In this document: one piece after another, positions 16,832 through 26,297 of the stretch
How the letters are laid out: every line of letters begins with the position of its first letter
Position numbering within the stretch: the stretch's first letter is position 1
Assembly (NCBI GenBank): GCA_007693395.1
Contig: REDS01000186.1
Span: 1-34,609 of the forward strand
Direction of reading: 5' to 3'
From: Balneolaceae bacterium
GTDB lineage: Bacteria; Bacteroidota; Rhodothermia; Balneolales; Balneolaceae
DNA: 34,609 nucleotides
Made by a program: the position numbers and the translations under genes
Notes under the pieces: generated by a model
What the model was told of the DNA's origin: nothing
The model's input: only the letters and a program-made list of their open reading frames with translations
The model's database searches: none

Positions 16832-19800
16832 TTATTGAATCTCTTCAAGTAATCGCAATCGCTCAAAGTACATTTCAATAATGCGCTGATAGCGTTCTGA
16901 AAATGGAGTGTAATTGGGATCCTGCATGCGGGCACGGATCTCCTGCTGAAGCTCTTCCAGAGTCATATCCGGAGGGAGCACTCTTTCATACTGTGTGGGA
17001 TCTGTTCCCTCGCGCTCTTCATCTTCACCACGCTGCTGCAGGGATTGTTCCGCACTGAGCATACGCGACAGAATATTCTGCTGCCGCTGCACCATTAGTG
17101 GGTCTGTAATGCCGCCGCGCATTTCGTTGATGGAGTCCTCCATATCCTCGATCATTCGCTGCATTTCGCTGAGAAGCCGGTCTCCCTGGTTCAGGGCACC
17201 ACTGCGCTGAAGCTCCTGAAGCTGCCGGCGCATTTCATTCTGCTGGCGGGCAAGCTGATCGAGCCTCTCTTGCTGATCTTGTGAAAGCCGGTCTCCCTGG
17301 GCATCATTTATCAAATCCTGCAGCTGTTGATTCAACTGCTGCTGATCGCCCGACATGTTCTGAAGCTGCTCAATCATCTGTTGCATACTCATGCTTCCAC
17401 CGCCACCTCCGCCATTTTGCTGGTCCATCAGTTGATCAATCAGCGAAGCTATCATGGAGGTAAGATCGTTAATGCCGCCGAGGCTTTCACGTGTAGAAAT
17501 GGTTGAGCCGCGCTGGTTACGCTCCACCATCTCATCAATTGCGCTGGAAATGGTTCTCTCAACCTCTGCTTTTTTTCTGTTGATTTGATTCGGCACACCG
17601 GGCAATTCAGATGATACCTGAAAAAGGGTGTCTGCGACAATGGAAAACTGATTACGGACATTGTTTTGACTGCGGGCAAGTTCCACAAAACCCTGATTTC
17701 TGTTTCTCGTTTCTGATGCGGTTTGTGTAAGATATTCCTGCATATTCGAAACTTCAAGCAGTGTGTAGAGTGCCTGCCGAAGTGCAAGGATGTTTACGTT
17801 CAACTGCTGGCCTGCCATCTCCTGAATAGAGTTTCTGAAACGTTCTGATTCCTGCTGCATCTGCTGGCTGAGTTGCTGCTGTTGGTTCTGCATCTGTTCA
17901 GAAGGGCTGTCGCCACTTTCACCGTTTTCACCGCCATTTTGGGTATCCTGCATCAGTTGATCAAGTTGCTCACTGATATTTTGGAGTTCTTGCTGAGCAC
18001 TCTCTTTCAACTCCCTTAGCATCTCTTCAGATCGCCGTGGCGGATTGCTGTCGAGTTGATCAAGCTGATCGGAGACACTGTCGAGATCCTGCCGGATATT
18101 TTCAAGCTCACGGGATAATTGCTCCATAGTTGACTCTTCATTCTGTTGCATAAGGCGTTCAGCCATCTCTTCATATTGGCGGGCGAGTTTGTCGAGGTCG
18201 CTGTTCATCTTCAGGCGCTTGAACAGCTCAACGGTTCGCTCAAGGCGTTCGCGGTATAAATTCTCATTGAAGCTTACATTTTCCATTGCCCGTTCAAGCT
18301 CTTGCTGTGATAATCCTTCAAGAGCCCGCTGCAACTCTTCTAAGGCTTCCCTCAGATCGGGATCATCCAGTTCTTGCATAAGTTGCTGCAGTTCTCTGTA
18401 AGCCCGTCGGGTTTCGTCAGACAGATTTTTACTCTGTTCAACCTCTCTCTGCATTTCAAGAAATTGCTCTTGCAGTTCACGAACGGCATCATCCATATTT
18501 CGCTGCCGCTCCCTTAGCTCCTCCAGCATTTGCTCTTCTTCGAAGCCACCGTCAGGATTTTGGCGCAGCCGCTCTAAAAACTCCTGATACTGCTGATCCA
18601 TTGTTTGAAACTGTTCGGAGATTTCATCCAGTCCGGTTTGGGTATCGCGTTCACGGCTGTCCAAATCTTCAAAATATTCTGTGAGTGATGGTATCTGTAT
18701 CACCACGTCCTGCGATTCGCTCCACTTAAAACCGGATATTTCATCATTGTCCCAAACGCGTATTCGGAAGCGGATTTCATCACGGGGCCTCAGTTCAAAT
18801 TCACTGAGATCCCAGTTTATCTGTTCCGTTCTGCCATTTCGGGGTCTCTGTAGTGGTATGTTTCCTGAAGCTGCTTCCTCAACAAATGCTCTTTGGTGAG
18901 ACCATCGCAATTCGGCACGGGTAAGCCCGAAATCATCAGTGGCCAGATAGAAAATATCGATGTTTGCCGGATCAGACTTCATCACTGTACCGGTAGGCTC
19001 TTGTATAACAACGGTTGGGTGCTGATCTGCCCGTAAATTGATTACAGTTCTGTACGGATTTCGGTTTTTGAGGCCATCTTTATCCTCCATAGAGAAAAAG
19101 AGCGTATCCGTTTGCACCGGCTGATAGGTTTTTTCGAAGGAGAGGTTTCCATCACCGATGGAATTCATCTCAAGCCGAAGCTCTCCTGATTCGATCAGAA
19201 TGCTTGTTAACGTTTTATTTGCCACACCGCTGAACGTTATCTCTGAACCGGGATATGCACTGATCTGAGAAAATGGATACTCAATCTCACGGCGGGATAG
19301 CCCGGTGTAGGAGGGTGGTTGAACCGCTGCAATCAGTTCATTAAACCGTGGCTGGAGCTGTACATTGATGTGATACTCCTCACTCAGAAAACCATCCATA
19401 TCAATTCGGTATGTGATGGAATTGGTGAGGTCAATTTCAGCTGATGAAAATTCATCACTTCCTGCGAATGTCATCATTCGTTCGCGGTAAGTCTCTTCAA
19501 TGTCTGTCTTGAATTGAAGAGTTACCTGATTGGGCAGATTACCGCCTTCAAATTGAATGCTTACCGGTAGGAACGAACCGTGCTCTGCCACTGTATCACC
19601 GGGCATGATGGTATAGACAAACGGGTTTGGTTCTTCATACCCGTGCCAAAAGTGTGCTGTACGTAGCAGTTCTGCCGGCATGGTTAACATCAAAACGATG
19701 AGAGCCAAAACAGTTGCAGAAAACGATGCCAGACTAAAATTGAACCACCTGCTGATTGCCGAACCTTTTACGAATCTGCTGATTTGATCCGGCAGAATGT

Positions 19801-20209
19801 CAGTGTCTACACTATCAAGGTTAGATCTAAGAGCAGCAGTATAAAATTTCGATCTTTTTAGATTCTCATCCAGATAAAGATCGGTGGCACTGAGGGCGTT
19901 TTTTAAACCATTAGCTGTAAAAAACTGCTCGAAAAATGATCTGAATCCGGGTACACCATGTCTCCTGTAGGTGAGAAAACCTGTAAACAGGGTGCCGGCA
20001 AAAACGAAGCCAAACAGGATTGTTTTTACACTGCCTGTAAGGAAAAGTGTACGCTCAAAAAAGGTAATCAGAACGAATGCACCAACCAGAAAAGCCAGAG
20101 AAAAGAAAAGCACCGACAGGGTTTTTCGTTTTTTTAGATTGCTGTACCCCTGTTTCAGAGATTCAACAATTTGTGCGGCCCGCGATTCAGGTTGATGGAT
20201 TTGTTGCAT
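16832..20209 (-). CDS. Large DUF4175-like membrane protein with Gln-rich coiled coil
   Basis: Function unknown. The 1125-residue protein begins with two hydrophobic helices (about 33-53 and 60-80) and a third at about 160-180, so it is an inner-membrane protein. A beta-rich extracytoplasmic part follows (about 190-510) with Ig-like strands and a PPSYTGL segment. From about 520 to the end it is an extended coiled coil extremely rich in Gln, Glu, Arg and Leu, with a Gly-rich break (QNGGGGGGSMSM, about 935). This architecture resembles the DUF4175 family of large membrane proteins; related families are found near regulators and peptidases, but no activity is proven. The next gene downstream is the M28 peptidase, 96 bp away. 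The coiled coil may scaffold envelope proteins, which is only a suggestion. Confidence 0.75.
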   Translation of the reverse strand: MQQIHQPESRAAQIVESLKQGYSNLKKRKTLSVLFFSLAFLVGAFVLITFFERTLFLTGSVKTILFGFVFAGTLFTGFLTYRRHGVPGFRSFFEQFFTANGLKNALSATDLYLDENLKRSKFYTAALRSNLDSVDTDILPDQISRFVKGSAISRWFNFSLASFSATVLALIVLMLTMPAELLRTAHFWHGYEEPNPFVYTIMPGDTVAEHGSFLPVSIQFEGGNLPNQVTLQFKTDIEETYRERMMTFAGSDEFSSAEIDLTNSITYRIDMDGFLSEEYHINVQLQPRFNELIAAVQPPSYTGLSRREIEYPFSQISAYPGSEITFSGVANKTLTSILIESGELRLEMNSIGDGNLSFEKTYQPVQTDTLFFSMEDKDGLKNRNPYRTVINLRADQHPTVVIQEPTGTVMKSDPANIDIFYLATDDFGLTRAELRWSHQRAFVEEAASGNIPLQRPRNGRTEQINWDLSEFELRPRDEIRFRIRVWDNDEISGFKWSESQDVVIQIPSLTEYFEDLDSRERDTQTGLDEISEQFQTMDQQYQEFLERLRQNPDGGFEEEQMLEELRERQRNMDDAVRELQEQFLEMQREVEQSKNLSDETRRAYRELQQLMQELDDPDLREALEELQRALEGLSQQELERAMENVSFNENLYRERLERTVELFKRLKMNSDLDKLARQYEEMAERLMQQNEESTMEQLSRELENIRQDLDSVSDQLDQLDSNPPRRSEEMLRELKESAQQELQNISEQLDQLMQDTQNGGENGESGDSPSEQMQNQQQQLSQQMQQESERFRNSIQEMAGQQLNVNILALRQALYTLLEVSNMQEYLTQTASETRNRNQGFVELARSQNNVRNQFSIVADTLFQVSSELPGVPNQINRKKAEVERTISSAIDEMVERNQRGSTISTRESLGGINDLTSMIASLIDQLMDQQNGGGGGGSMSMQQMIEQLQNMSGDQQQLNQQLQDLINDAQGDRLSQDQQERLDQLARQQNEMRRQLQELQRSGALNQGDRLLSEMQRMIEDMEDSINEMRGGITDPLMVQRQQNILSRMLSAEQSLQQRGEDEEREGTDPTQYERVLPPDMTLEELQQEIRARMQDPNYTPFSERYQRIIEMYFERLRLLEEIQ

Positions 20210-20254
20210 GCTAATTATTAAGGTTTACTGCACGGTAACGAAGCAAACCACGGT

Positions 20255-21136
20255 TTATGAGATAGAATCTAAAGTTAATGAGCTGCCCATGGAATATTTT
20301 CCATTCTCCTCTTTGATTGTAACCACTTCGTTGTCTGCATCGTGCTCCATGAAGAAAAACCAATTTTCAGAAACGGCTTTTTTCAAAATCTGTTCTTTTT
20401 CAGCTAAGGTAACTTTAGGTTCCATATCGTAGCCCATAATCCAGGGCAGGGGAATATGTGCGGTTGCCGGGAACAGGTCTGCTGCAAAAACAATGGTTTT
20501 ATCTGCATGTTTTATAACAGGCAGCTGCTGGCCGATTGTATGCCCGTTCACACAGATTGTAGTTAAGCCCGGCTCAAAAATGTGATTGTCCTCAACAAGC
20601 TGTAAGCGCCCGCTATTTTTGATAGGGCCCAGATTTTCAGCAAAGAAGCTCGCCTTCTCCCTTGCATTGGGATTTACTGCCGTTACCCAATGGCTGTTGT
20701 TTACATGATATTTTGCGTTTGGAAATACTTCAATCAGTTCGCCATTTTCATTATACGTTGTGGTTCCTCCGCAGTGGTCGAAATGGAGATGAGAGAAAAT
20801 AATATCTGTGATTTCATCCGGAGTAAAACCAGCCTTTTCAAGTGAACCGAGTAGTGTGCTGTGTTCGTAATCCAGTCCGTAAATAGCCGACATTTTTTCA
20901 TCAAACTTATCTCCACTTCCGGTATCAACAAGATAGATCTTTCCGGTGGCATTCGATTTGATCAGCAGGCTCCGCATTGCCATTCTGATTCGGTTTTTGT
21001 CATCAGCGGGTATTTGTCTGCTCCAAAGTGTTTTGGGTACTACACCAAACATAGCGCCTCCATCAAGCATAAACCGGCCGGTTTCAATGGCAACAAGTTC
21101 GAAATTACCAAAATGGGTAGTTTTACTTTTCTTCAT
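20255..21136 (-). CDS. Metallo-beta-lactamase-fold hydrolase
   Basis: A zinc-dependent hydrolase of the MBL superfamily without a signal peptide, so cytosolic. The metal ligands are visible in order: H116-L-H118-F-D120-H121, H199 in NGHTIGQ, D220 in AADL and H265 in MEHD. The 293-residue length and N-terminal region with ETGRFMLDGGAMFG resemble the YtnP/lactonase-like branch, whose members include lactone-cleaving enzymes, but many have unknown substrates. A quorum-quenching role should not be assumed. It lies downstream of the cox terminator and 45 bp before the DUF4175-like gene, so it may begin that transcript. Confidence 0.85.
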   Translation of the reverse strand: MKKSKTTHFGNFELVAIETGRFMLDGGAMFGVVPKTLWSRQIPADDKNRIRMAMRSLLIKSNATGKIYLVDTGSGDKFDEKMSAIYGLDYEHSTLLGSLEKAGFTPDEITDIIFSHLHFDHCGGTTTYNENGELIEVFPNAKYHVNNSHWVTAVNPNAREKASFFAENLGPIKNSGRLQLVEDNHIFEPGLTTICVNGHTIGQQLPVIKHADKTIVFAADLFPATAHIPLPWIMGYDMEPKVTLAEKEQILKKAVSENWFFFMEHDADNEVVTIKEENGKYSMGSSLTLDSIS

Positions 21137-21170
21137 CCTATAAGTTTTTTAGCGAAAAATGTTAGATAGA

Positions 21171-21211
21171 AAATAAACAAAAAAAGCCGGTCTCGTAAGA
21201 AACCGGCTTTT
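21171..21211 (-). terminator. Strong intrinsic terminator of the act-cox operon
   Basis: AAAAGCCGGT (21182-21191) and ACCGGCTTTT (21202-21211) form a perfect 10-bp stem with a 10-nt loop. On the minus strand the stem is followed by a T-rich run (TTTTTTGTTTATTT). It lies 23 bp after the coxD stop and cleanly separates the respiratory operon from the MBL gene. Confidence 0.9.
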
Positions 21212-21233
21212 AAAAGCTTTTAAATTACTACGC

Positions 21234-21536
21234 TTAAAAAGAGGGAATTGGATCAACCCGGAATAGAGTGTCAAGTAAGGTTATACCAATCATAAGCAGA
21301 AAAAATGCTATGGACATAACAAACAGCAATATATTGAATTTAGAATCCCAGTAGAGGTTCATGAAAAATGCCGATACAATAAGTGCCTTTACTGTTGCGA
21401 TTGCAATTGCTACCACAACATTCCATGGCCCCGGTATGTAAATCCAGGTTACGGCAACCGTTAAAAAAGTGAGGAAGAAAAGCACTATTGCAACTCCCCA
21501 TAAAAATCTGGCTGATGAAATATGATGTCCGCTCAT
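21234..21536 (-). CDS. coxD: Cytochrome c oxidase subunit IV (caa3 type)
   Basis: A small integral membrane subunit of the terminal oxidase, 100 residues with three predicted transmembrane helices (about 10-32, 37-58 and 68-90). It matches the bacterial COX4 type, which supports assembly and stability of subunits I and III and binds no cofactor. Identification rests on length, helix pattern, the GPWNVVVAIAIATVKA segment and its place as last gene of the cox cluster, 19 bp after coxC. The intrinsic terminator follows directly. Confidence 0.85.
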   Translation of the reverse strand: MSGHHISSARFLWGVAIVLFFLTFLTVAVTWIYIPGPWNVVVAIAIATVKALIVSAFFMNLYWDSKFNILLFVMSIAFFLLMIGITLLDTLFRVDPIPSF

Positions 21537-21555
21537 TGTAGAAAAAACTTTGTGG

Positions 21556-22212
21556 TTAGTCGATTAAGTAAAGCAGTGGGAAAAGGAAGATCCAGATCAC
21601 GTCAACAAGGTGCCAGTAAAGGCCTGTAATCTCAACCGGTGTGTAGTAACCGCTGTGAAAAACTTTCTTCTTGGCTTTAATCACAAGCCAGATCATCAAA
21701 CCAATACCGATGATAACGTGGAGACCGTGTAGGCCGGTCATCATGTAGTATATGCTGAAAAATATGTTGGCTTTCTCATGGGCTACACCCTCATAGCTGT
21801 AAGCAGAGCCAGGTACAATACCTTTTGCAAATTTTTCAGAGTATTCGAAATACTTAATTACCATAAAGGTAATTGCCAGTCCAATGGTTATCCAAAGGTT
21901 AATAATAAGGCCTCTGATTTGATTGAGCTGTGCAGAGCGAATGGCCATAGCAACGGTTAACGAGCTCCCGATCAGCACAAATGTGTTAACCATCCCCCAG
22001 AAAGCATCGAGCTCTTCTGATGCGAGCAGAAATAGCTCGGGATACCAAGCTCTGTAAACGATGTAAGCAACAAAGAGTCCGCCAAAAAAGAGTATTTCAG
22101 TTACAAGAAAGACCCACATCCCCAATTTTGAAGCTTCGAACTGCTGGTCGCTGTCAACAAAATAGTGCTTTAAGTGGTCTAACTTTTCCTCAGTAGAAGA
22201 AGTTTGAGACAT
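21556..22212 (-). CDS. coxC: Cytochrome c oxidase subunit III
   Basis: Membrane subunit of the oxidase without redox centres; it stabilises subunit I and probably guides oxygen or protons. The 218-residue length and five to six hydrophobic helices fit the short bacterial form. Typical segments are visible: KLGMWVFLVTEILFFGG near 30-46, the central HEKANIFFSIYYMMTGLHG region, and the ending ITGLYWHLVDVIWIFLFPLL with the conserved Trp-His. It begins 15 bp after coxA and is 19 bp before coxD. Confidence 0.93.
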   Translation of the reverse strand: MSQTSSTEEKLDHLKHYFVDSDQQFEASKLGMWVFLVTEILFFGGLFVAYIVYRAWYPELFLLASEELDAFWGMVNTFVLIGSSLTVAMAIRSAQLNQIRGLIINLWITIGLAITFMVIKYFEYSEKFAKGIVPGSAYSYEGVAHEKANIFFSIYYMMTGLHGLHVIIGIGLMIWLVIKAKKKVFHSGYYTPVEITGLYWHLVDVIWIFLFPLLYLID

Positions 22213-22227
22213 GATCGATTCGTTAAA

Positions 22228-23973
22228 TTACGCTTGTTCTTTTTCTGTTTTAGGTACGTTCACCGTTTCATGATCATGATGTCCGTGGCCATTATGCGAT
22301 GTTGCAATCCCAAGCTGAAATTCAGACATAGGTTTGTGATAATCGTAAGGCCCGTTGATCACTACAGGAGTATGATGGAAATTGTGCAGATCAGGCGGAG
22401 AGGATGTTTGCCACTCAAGTGCACGGCTGCCCCATGGGTTGGCACTCGCAGGCTTTCCTTTCATTAAGGAATGAAGCATGTAACCTGCCATAATCACAAA
22501 AGCTACACCCATTACATACGCCCCAATTGTAGAGAACTGATGAAACGACTGAAACTGGTCGATATAGTTGAAATATCTTCTTGGCATACCTTGTGCACCC
22601 ATCACAAACTGTGGTAGAAAGGTCATATTAAAGCCGATAAACAGCAAGCCAAGGGATATCTTCGCCCAGAATTCGCTGTACATTTTCCCAAATATTTTTG
22701 GCCACCAATAGTGAAGGCCGGCGAGAAATGCCATTACCATGCCACCCATCATTACATAGTGAAAGTGTGCCACTACGTAATATGTATCATGTAGGTGGAT
22801 ATCCACAGAAAGTGCCCCAAGCATTATGCCTGTAAACCCCCCGAGTGTAAACAAAAACAGAAATACCATGGCGTAAAGCATGGGGGTTTTCATGTCGATA
22901 GACCCCTTGTACATCGTGGCAAGCCAGTTAAATATCTTGATACCGGTAGGTATTCCCACTAAAAATGTAAGGAATGAGAAAACCATGTTTGCGAGCGATG
23001 ATTGTCCGGCAGTAAACATATGGTGACCCCATACAAGAAAGCCGATAAAGGCGATAGCAAGCGATGAGAGTGCAATTGCCCAGTATCCAAAAATAATTTT
23101 TCGCGAGAATGTAGAGATCACTTCAGAAATCACTCCAAAACCGGGTACAATCATTATATATACAGCAGGGTGGGAATAAAACCAGAAAAAGTGCTGGTAG
23201 AGTACCGGGTCGCCCCCCAGTGCGGGATCAAAAATGCCGATACCCAGAGCCCTCTCCATTGTAAGAAGAAGAAGAGTAATGGCAAGAACAGGTGTAGCGA
23301 GAATCTGAATGATACTGGTTGCATAAAGTGCCCACATGTTAAGTGGTAACTTGTTCCAGGTTATACCGGGAGCCCGCATTTTGTGGATGGTTACAATAAA
23401 GTTCATCCCCGTTAAAATGGACGAAAACCCGAGGATAAACACCCCAAATGTCATAGCCATTACATTACCACCGGTAGTGGCGCTATACGGCGTGTAGAAT
23501 GTCCAACCGGTATCTACACCTCCTGTAAAAATAGCAACAAGTGTAAAAACAGCGCCAATTACGTAGATATAGAAACTGGCAAGGTTTAGCCGGGGAAAGG
23601 CAACATCTTTAGCACCAAGCTGAAGAGGCAGGATAAAGTTTCCAAGCACTGCCGGTCCGGCGGGTATCAGAAAAAAGAAAATCATGATAGCACCGTGCAG
23701 TGTGAATACCTGATTATATACATCAGCATCCATAAAGCTTCTTGCGGGGGTGAGTAGCTCTGTACGGAGCAGAAGTGCTAATACACCGCCTACAAAGAAG
23801 AAAAATGCAATTGCACCGAGATACATCAGGCCAATCTTTTTATGGTCAACCGTGGTTAGCCATGCCCAAAGTCCTTTTTCCTGATTCAGGTAGTGAGTTT
23901 CAGGATTCTCTTCCGGTTTATACCGGCGTACCTGTAGTCGTTTTACATTGGTAGTTGAATCGTTAGTAGCCAT
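22228..23973 (-). CDS. coxA: Cytochrome c oxidase subunit I (caa3, A2 type)
   Basis: The catalytic subunit reduces O2 at a haem a3-CuB centre and pumps protons. Of 581 residues, the bulk are the 12 conserved helices. CuB ligand H268 and the cross-linked Tyr are in [11 protein letters not shown] (Y272), and haem a3 and haem a ligands H403 and H405 are in VAHFHYVM. The segment reads YSHPA, not GHPE: the D-channel Glu is replaced by the Tyr-Ser pair that marks A2-type oxidases such as Rhodothermus marinus and Thermus caa3. A short hydrophilic C-terminal tail rich in His (GHGHHDHE) is present. The start is 4 bp after the coxB stop, so the two are co-translated. Confidence 0.97.
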   Translation of the reverse strand: MATNDSTTNVKRLQVRRYKPEENPETHYLNQEKGLWAWLTTVDHKKIGLMYLGAIAFFFFVGGVLALLLRTELLTPARSFMDADVYNQVFTLHGAIMIFFFLIPAGPAVLGNFILPLQLGAKDVAFPRLNLASFYIYVIGAVFTLVAIFTGGVDTGWTFYTPYSATTGGNVMAMTFGVFILGFSSILTGMNFIVTIHKMRAPGITWNKLPLNMWALYATSIIQILATPVLAITLLLLTMERALGIGIFDPALGGDPVLYQHFFWFYSHPAVYIMIVPGFGVISEVISTFSRKIIFGYWAIALSSLAIAFIGFLVWGHHMFTAGQSSLANMVFSFLTFLVGIPTGIKIFNWLATMYKGSIDMKTPMLYAMVFLFLFTLGGFTGIMLGALSVDIHLHDTYYVVAHFHYVMMGGMVMAFLAGLHYWWPKIFGKMYSEFWAKISLGLLFIGFNMTFLPQFVMGAQGMPRRYFNYIDQFQSFHQFSTIGAYVMGVAFVIMAGYMLHSLMKGKPASANPWGSRALEWQTSSPPDLHNFHHTPVVINGPYDYHKPMSEFQLGIATSHNGHGHHDHETVNVPKTEKEQA

Positions 23974-23977
23974 TTAG

Positions 23978-24919
23978 TTACTGTAGGGTTTTTATATACT
24001 CAATAATTGCGTCTATTTGTCGGTCGTTCAAAGAGCCCGCATAAGAAGGCATAACAGGATCGTAGCCTTCATTGATACGAGCGTTTGGCTCTAAGATACT
24101 TTCGCGTATGTAGTTTTCGTCTGCTACAACAACTTCACCATCCTGCATGGTTCTTTCTGCCATCCAAAGTCCCTGAAAAGTTGGCCCTATGAGTCTGGTT
24201 CCGTCAGATGAGTGGCAGGTATTACATGCGTTTCTTGTTACGAGTTGCTCGCCAAGTTCAGCAGGATCCATGTCATCATCAGCTGAACCGGCTGATTCGA
24301 GCCAGGTTTCAAAATCTTCTTGTGAGTGTACATGTGCGGTTGCTAACATATTTGAGTGTGCGGTACCGCAATATTCAGTACAATAAATAACAGATTCGCT
24401 GATTTCGGTAGCTTCAAACCATAGCGAGGTGTATCGGTTTGGCAGCACATCCATTTTTACCCTGTAATCAGGAATATAGAAGGAGTGAAGTACATCATCG
24501 GAGCTCATGATAAGTTTTACCGGCCTGTTAACAGGAACATGCAACTCATTTACACTCACATGACCAGTTTCGTAGTGAAATTCCCATAACCAGCTTTTAC
24601 CAACCACACGGATTTCATAGGCATCATCAGGTGGAGTAATGAGGTTTATGTATCCTGTAAATCCCCAGCCAAAAACAATCATTACAAGAATGAGTGGAAT
24701 TACAGACCAGGTAATTTCAAGCTTACTGTTGTGTGCAATTACCGGGGTTACATCATCATCAGAACGCCTTCTATACTTCCAGGAGAAATAAATAATGGCA
24801 ACGGTGATGCCTAAGAGAAGAATTATACTTGTTACGTTTATGAAATGAAATAATGCGTCCGTGGATTCAGCAGTAGTGCTTTTAGCCGGTGGCAGCATAA
24901 ATTCAGTAAGTCTATTCAT
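23978..24919 (-). CDS. coxB: Cytochrome c oxidase subunit II with fused cytochrome c domain (caa3)
   Basis: Receives electrons and passes them to subunit I. Residues 1-110 hold two membrane helices. The extracytoplasmic cupredoxin domain carries the CuA set: C180-TEY-C184, H188 and M191, with an upstream His in VLHSFYIP. The last 90 residues form a cytochrome c domain with C232-NT-C235-H236 and a later Met region (YDPVMPSY). The fusion defines the caa3 class, in which no soluble cytochrome c is strictly needed. The start overlaps the sco stop by 4 bp (ATGA). Its haem domain strongly resembles the C-terminal domain of ActE in the same operon. Confidence 0.96.
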   Translation of the reverse strand: MNRLTEFMLPPAKSTTAESTDALFHFINVTSIILLLGITVAIIYFSWKYRRRSDDDVTPVIAHNSKLEITWSVIPLILVMIVFGWGFTGYINLITPPDDAYEIRVVGKSWLWEFHYETGHVSVNELHVPVNRPVKLIMSSDDVLHSFYIPDYRVKMDVLPNRYTSLWFEATEISESVIYCTEYCGTAHSNMLATAHVHSQEDFETWLESAGSADDDMDPAELGEQLVTRNACNTCHSSDGTRLIGPTFQGLWMAERTMQDGEVVVADENYIRESILEPNARINEGYDPVMPSYAGSLNDRQIDAIIEYIKTLQ

Positions 24920-25749
24920 CTATCAAACTCAAATTTTGGTGGTTGTGTAGAACCTCGTTCGCGTCTCCAAAAAACGCCAAGAAATATACCCAGAATTATG
25001 ACGGTAGCCAAGCCACCAAGCTTCATAATATTCATAGCTACAGGTATATAACTTTGTGAGGCCGGATCGTAAGTGAAACAGTAAAATAGCACTCTGTCGA
25101 GTGTGGAACCTATGGTTCCGTCTGCCGACTCGAACAGTGCATTTCTCAAATCAAACTCACGGAAAGAGGCGCCATACAGGTACCTCGTAATTACGCCCTC
25201 AGGGCTTAGCATCATAATACTTGCAAGGTGGATGTACTCACCGGTTCGTTCATCGTATTTAAAACGAAATCCAACAGCATCCGTAAGAGCAGCAATTGAT
25301 TCTTTTGAGCCGGTTAAAAAGTGCCATCCATTTTCTGCACCGGGCCTGTTTAAATCAGTTAAGTACTGTTCTTTTGAAGCTGCAGCCTGTTCCGGCGTCT
25401 CTTCAGGATCAATACTAAAAGAGATAATCGTGTAATCTCTGCCGGGAGTCCAAGTAAGTTCCTTCACTACTTTGAAAACCGAATCAAGTACAAGTGAGCA
25501 AATAATAGGGCACTCGTAATAAAGCGGATTTAACAATACAGGTTTTCCTTCTTCAATAAGATCGCCAATGCGAACTACCTGGCCATCAGAATTGATGAAT
25601 TCAAGATCTAATGGAATGGTATCACCCAGCTTTTCATCAACGCCAACTTCATCGAGTATGGCTGGTCTGTTTTGATTTAACTGAGCGTGTGCCGAATTGA
25701 ATAAGAAAAACACTGAAATCGTTACTAAGATTTTCAGTGTAATTTTCAT
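24916..25749 (-). CDS. sco: SCO1/SenC family copper chaperone for CuA assembly
   Basis: Delivers copper or reduces the CuA-site cysteines of subunit II on the outer face of the membrane. After a signal peptide (about 1-22, ending AHAQ), the thioredoxin-like domain shows the copper-binding C80-PII-C84 motif and H174 in EYIHLAS, the three expected ligands. A hydrophobic helix near the C-terminus (about 238-258), followed by basic residues, anchors it in the membrane, a topology seen in some bacterial SCO proteins. At 277 residues it is longer than typical because of this anchor. The stop overlaps the coxB start (ATGA), which makes coupling with CuA assembly likely. Confidence 0.94.
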   Translation of the reverse strand: MKITLKILVTISVFFLFNSAHAQLNQNRPAILDEVGVDEKLGDTIPLDLEFINSDGQVVRIGDLIEEGKPVLLNPLYYECPIICSLVLDSVFKVVKELTWTPGRDYTIISFSIDPEETPEQAAASKEQYLTDLNRPGAENGWHFLTGSKESIAALTDAVGFRFKYDERTGEYIHLASIMMLSPEGVITRYLYGASFREFDLRNALFESADGTIGSTLDRVLFYCFTYDPASQSYIPVAMNIMKLGGLATVIILGIFLGVFWRRERGSTQPPKFEFDR

Positions 25750-25766
25750 ATTGGTTCTATTTGATT

Positions 25767-26267
25767 CTAATCAGTTGCAATAATAGTTATAGCACTATCA
25801 ATTGGAATCCTGTAAATACCTTCATCGGGGTCAACTACTCCGAAAGATTCGAGCGTGGCCCGATCTCTTTGTTGAATTTCTTCTATATCAAAGAAAAGAC
25901 TTTCTTGTGATCGTTGTTGAGTAGCACCACTTTTTGTGAAATCGTGCATAAAATAGATTGCCACAATGAACAGAATCATTGTGAGTGTTCCGAAGGCCGA
26001 CCAAAACGTTAACCTTCTAAAATTCAGGTTATCGAATGTGGCGCCGTAAGTTACTGACTTTTCAAAGTCTTCTGTTGCCTCTAAAGATACTTCATCTTCC
26101 GCGTATTCAACGTCAGAAGCGTTACTTTCGCGTATCCAAAGTTTAATTTGTTCAATTGTAACACCATGCTTTTCTGCCGCTTCCCTGATGGTTTCATCAC
26201 CACCTGAAGCAGCCTGCTTAGCAATAGCAGCTTTTTCTTCTTCTGTAAATGTCTTCTTTTTACTCAT
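25767..26267 (-). CDS. Membrane protein with N-terminal helix-turn-helix, in the act-cox operon
   Basis: I do not recognise a named family. The 166 residues comprise a Lys/Glu-rich start and a helix-turn-helix-like segment (about 7-48; TIREAAEKHGVTIEQIKLWI resembles the fold in transposase OrfA proteins), an acidic linker, one transmembrane helix (about 86-108), and a tail with a YRIPID motif (152-157). From memory, short membrane proteins with an R-I-P-I motif occur between act or cox genes in other bacteria, so the tail may serve complex assembly. The HTH could mean a membrane-bound regulator, or the fold may be used for protein contact. It lies 30 bp after actF and 17 bp before sco. Confidence 0.7.
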   Translation of the reverse strand: MSKKKTFTEEEKAAIAKQAASGGDETIREAAEKHGVTIEQIKLWIRESNASDVEYAEDEVSLEATEDFEKSVTYGATFDNLNFRRLTFWSAFGTLTMILFIVAIYFMHDFTKSGATQQRSQESLFFDIEEIQQRDRATLESFGVVDPDEGIYRIPIDSAITIIATD

Positions 26268-26297
26268 AGCTGTTTAATTGTTACAGTATCAAAAAAA

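Noticed and set aside
20255-21136. Quorum-quenching lactonase
   Set aside because: Metal ligands fit the whole superfamily and nothing in the sequence or neighbours points to acyl-homoserine lactones.
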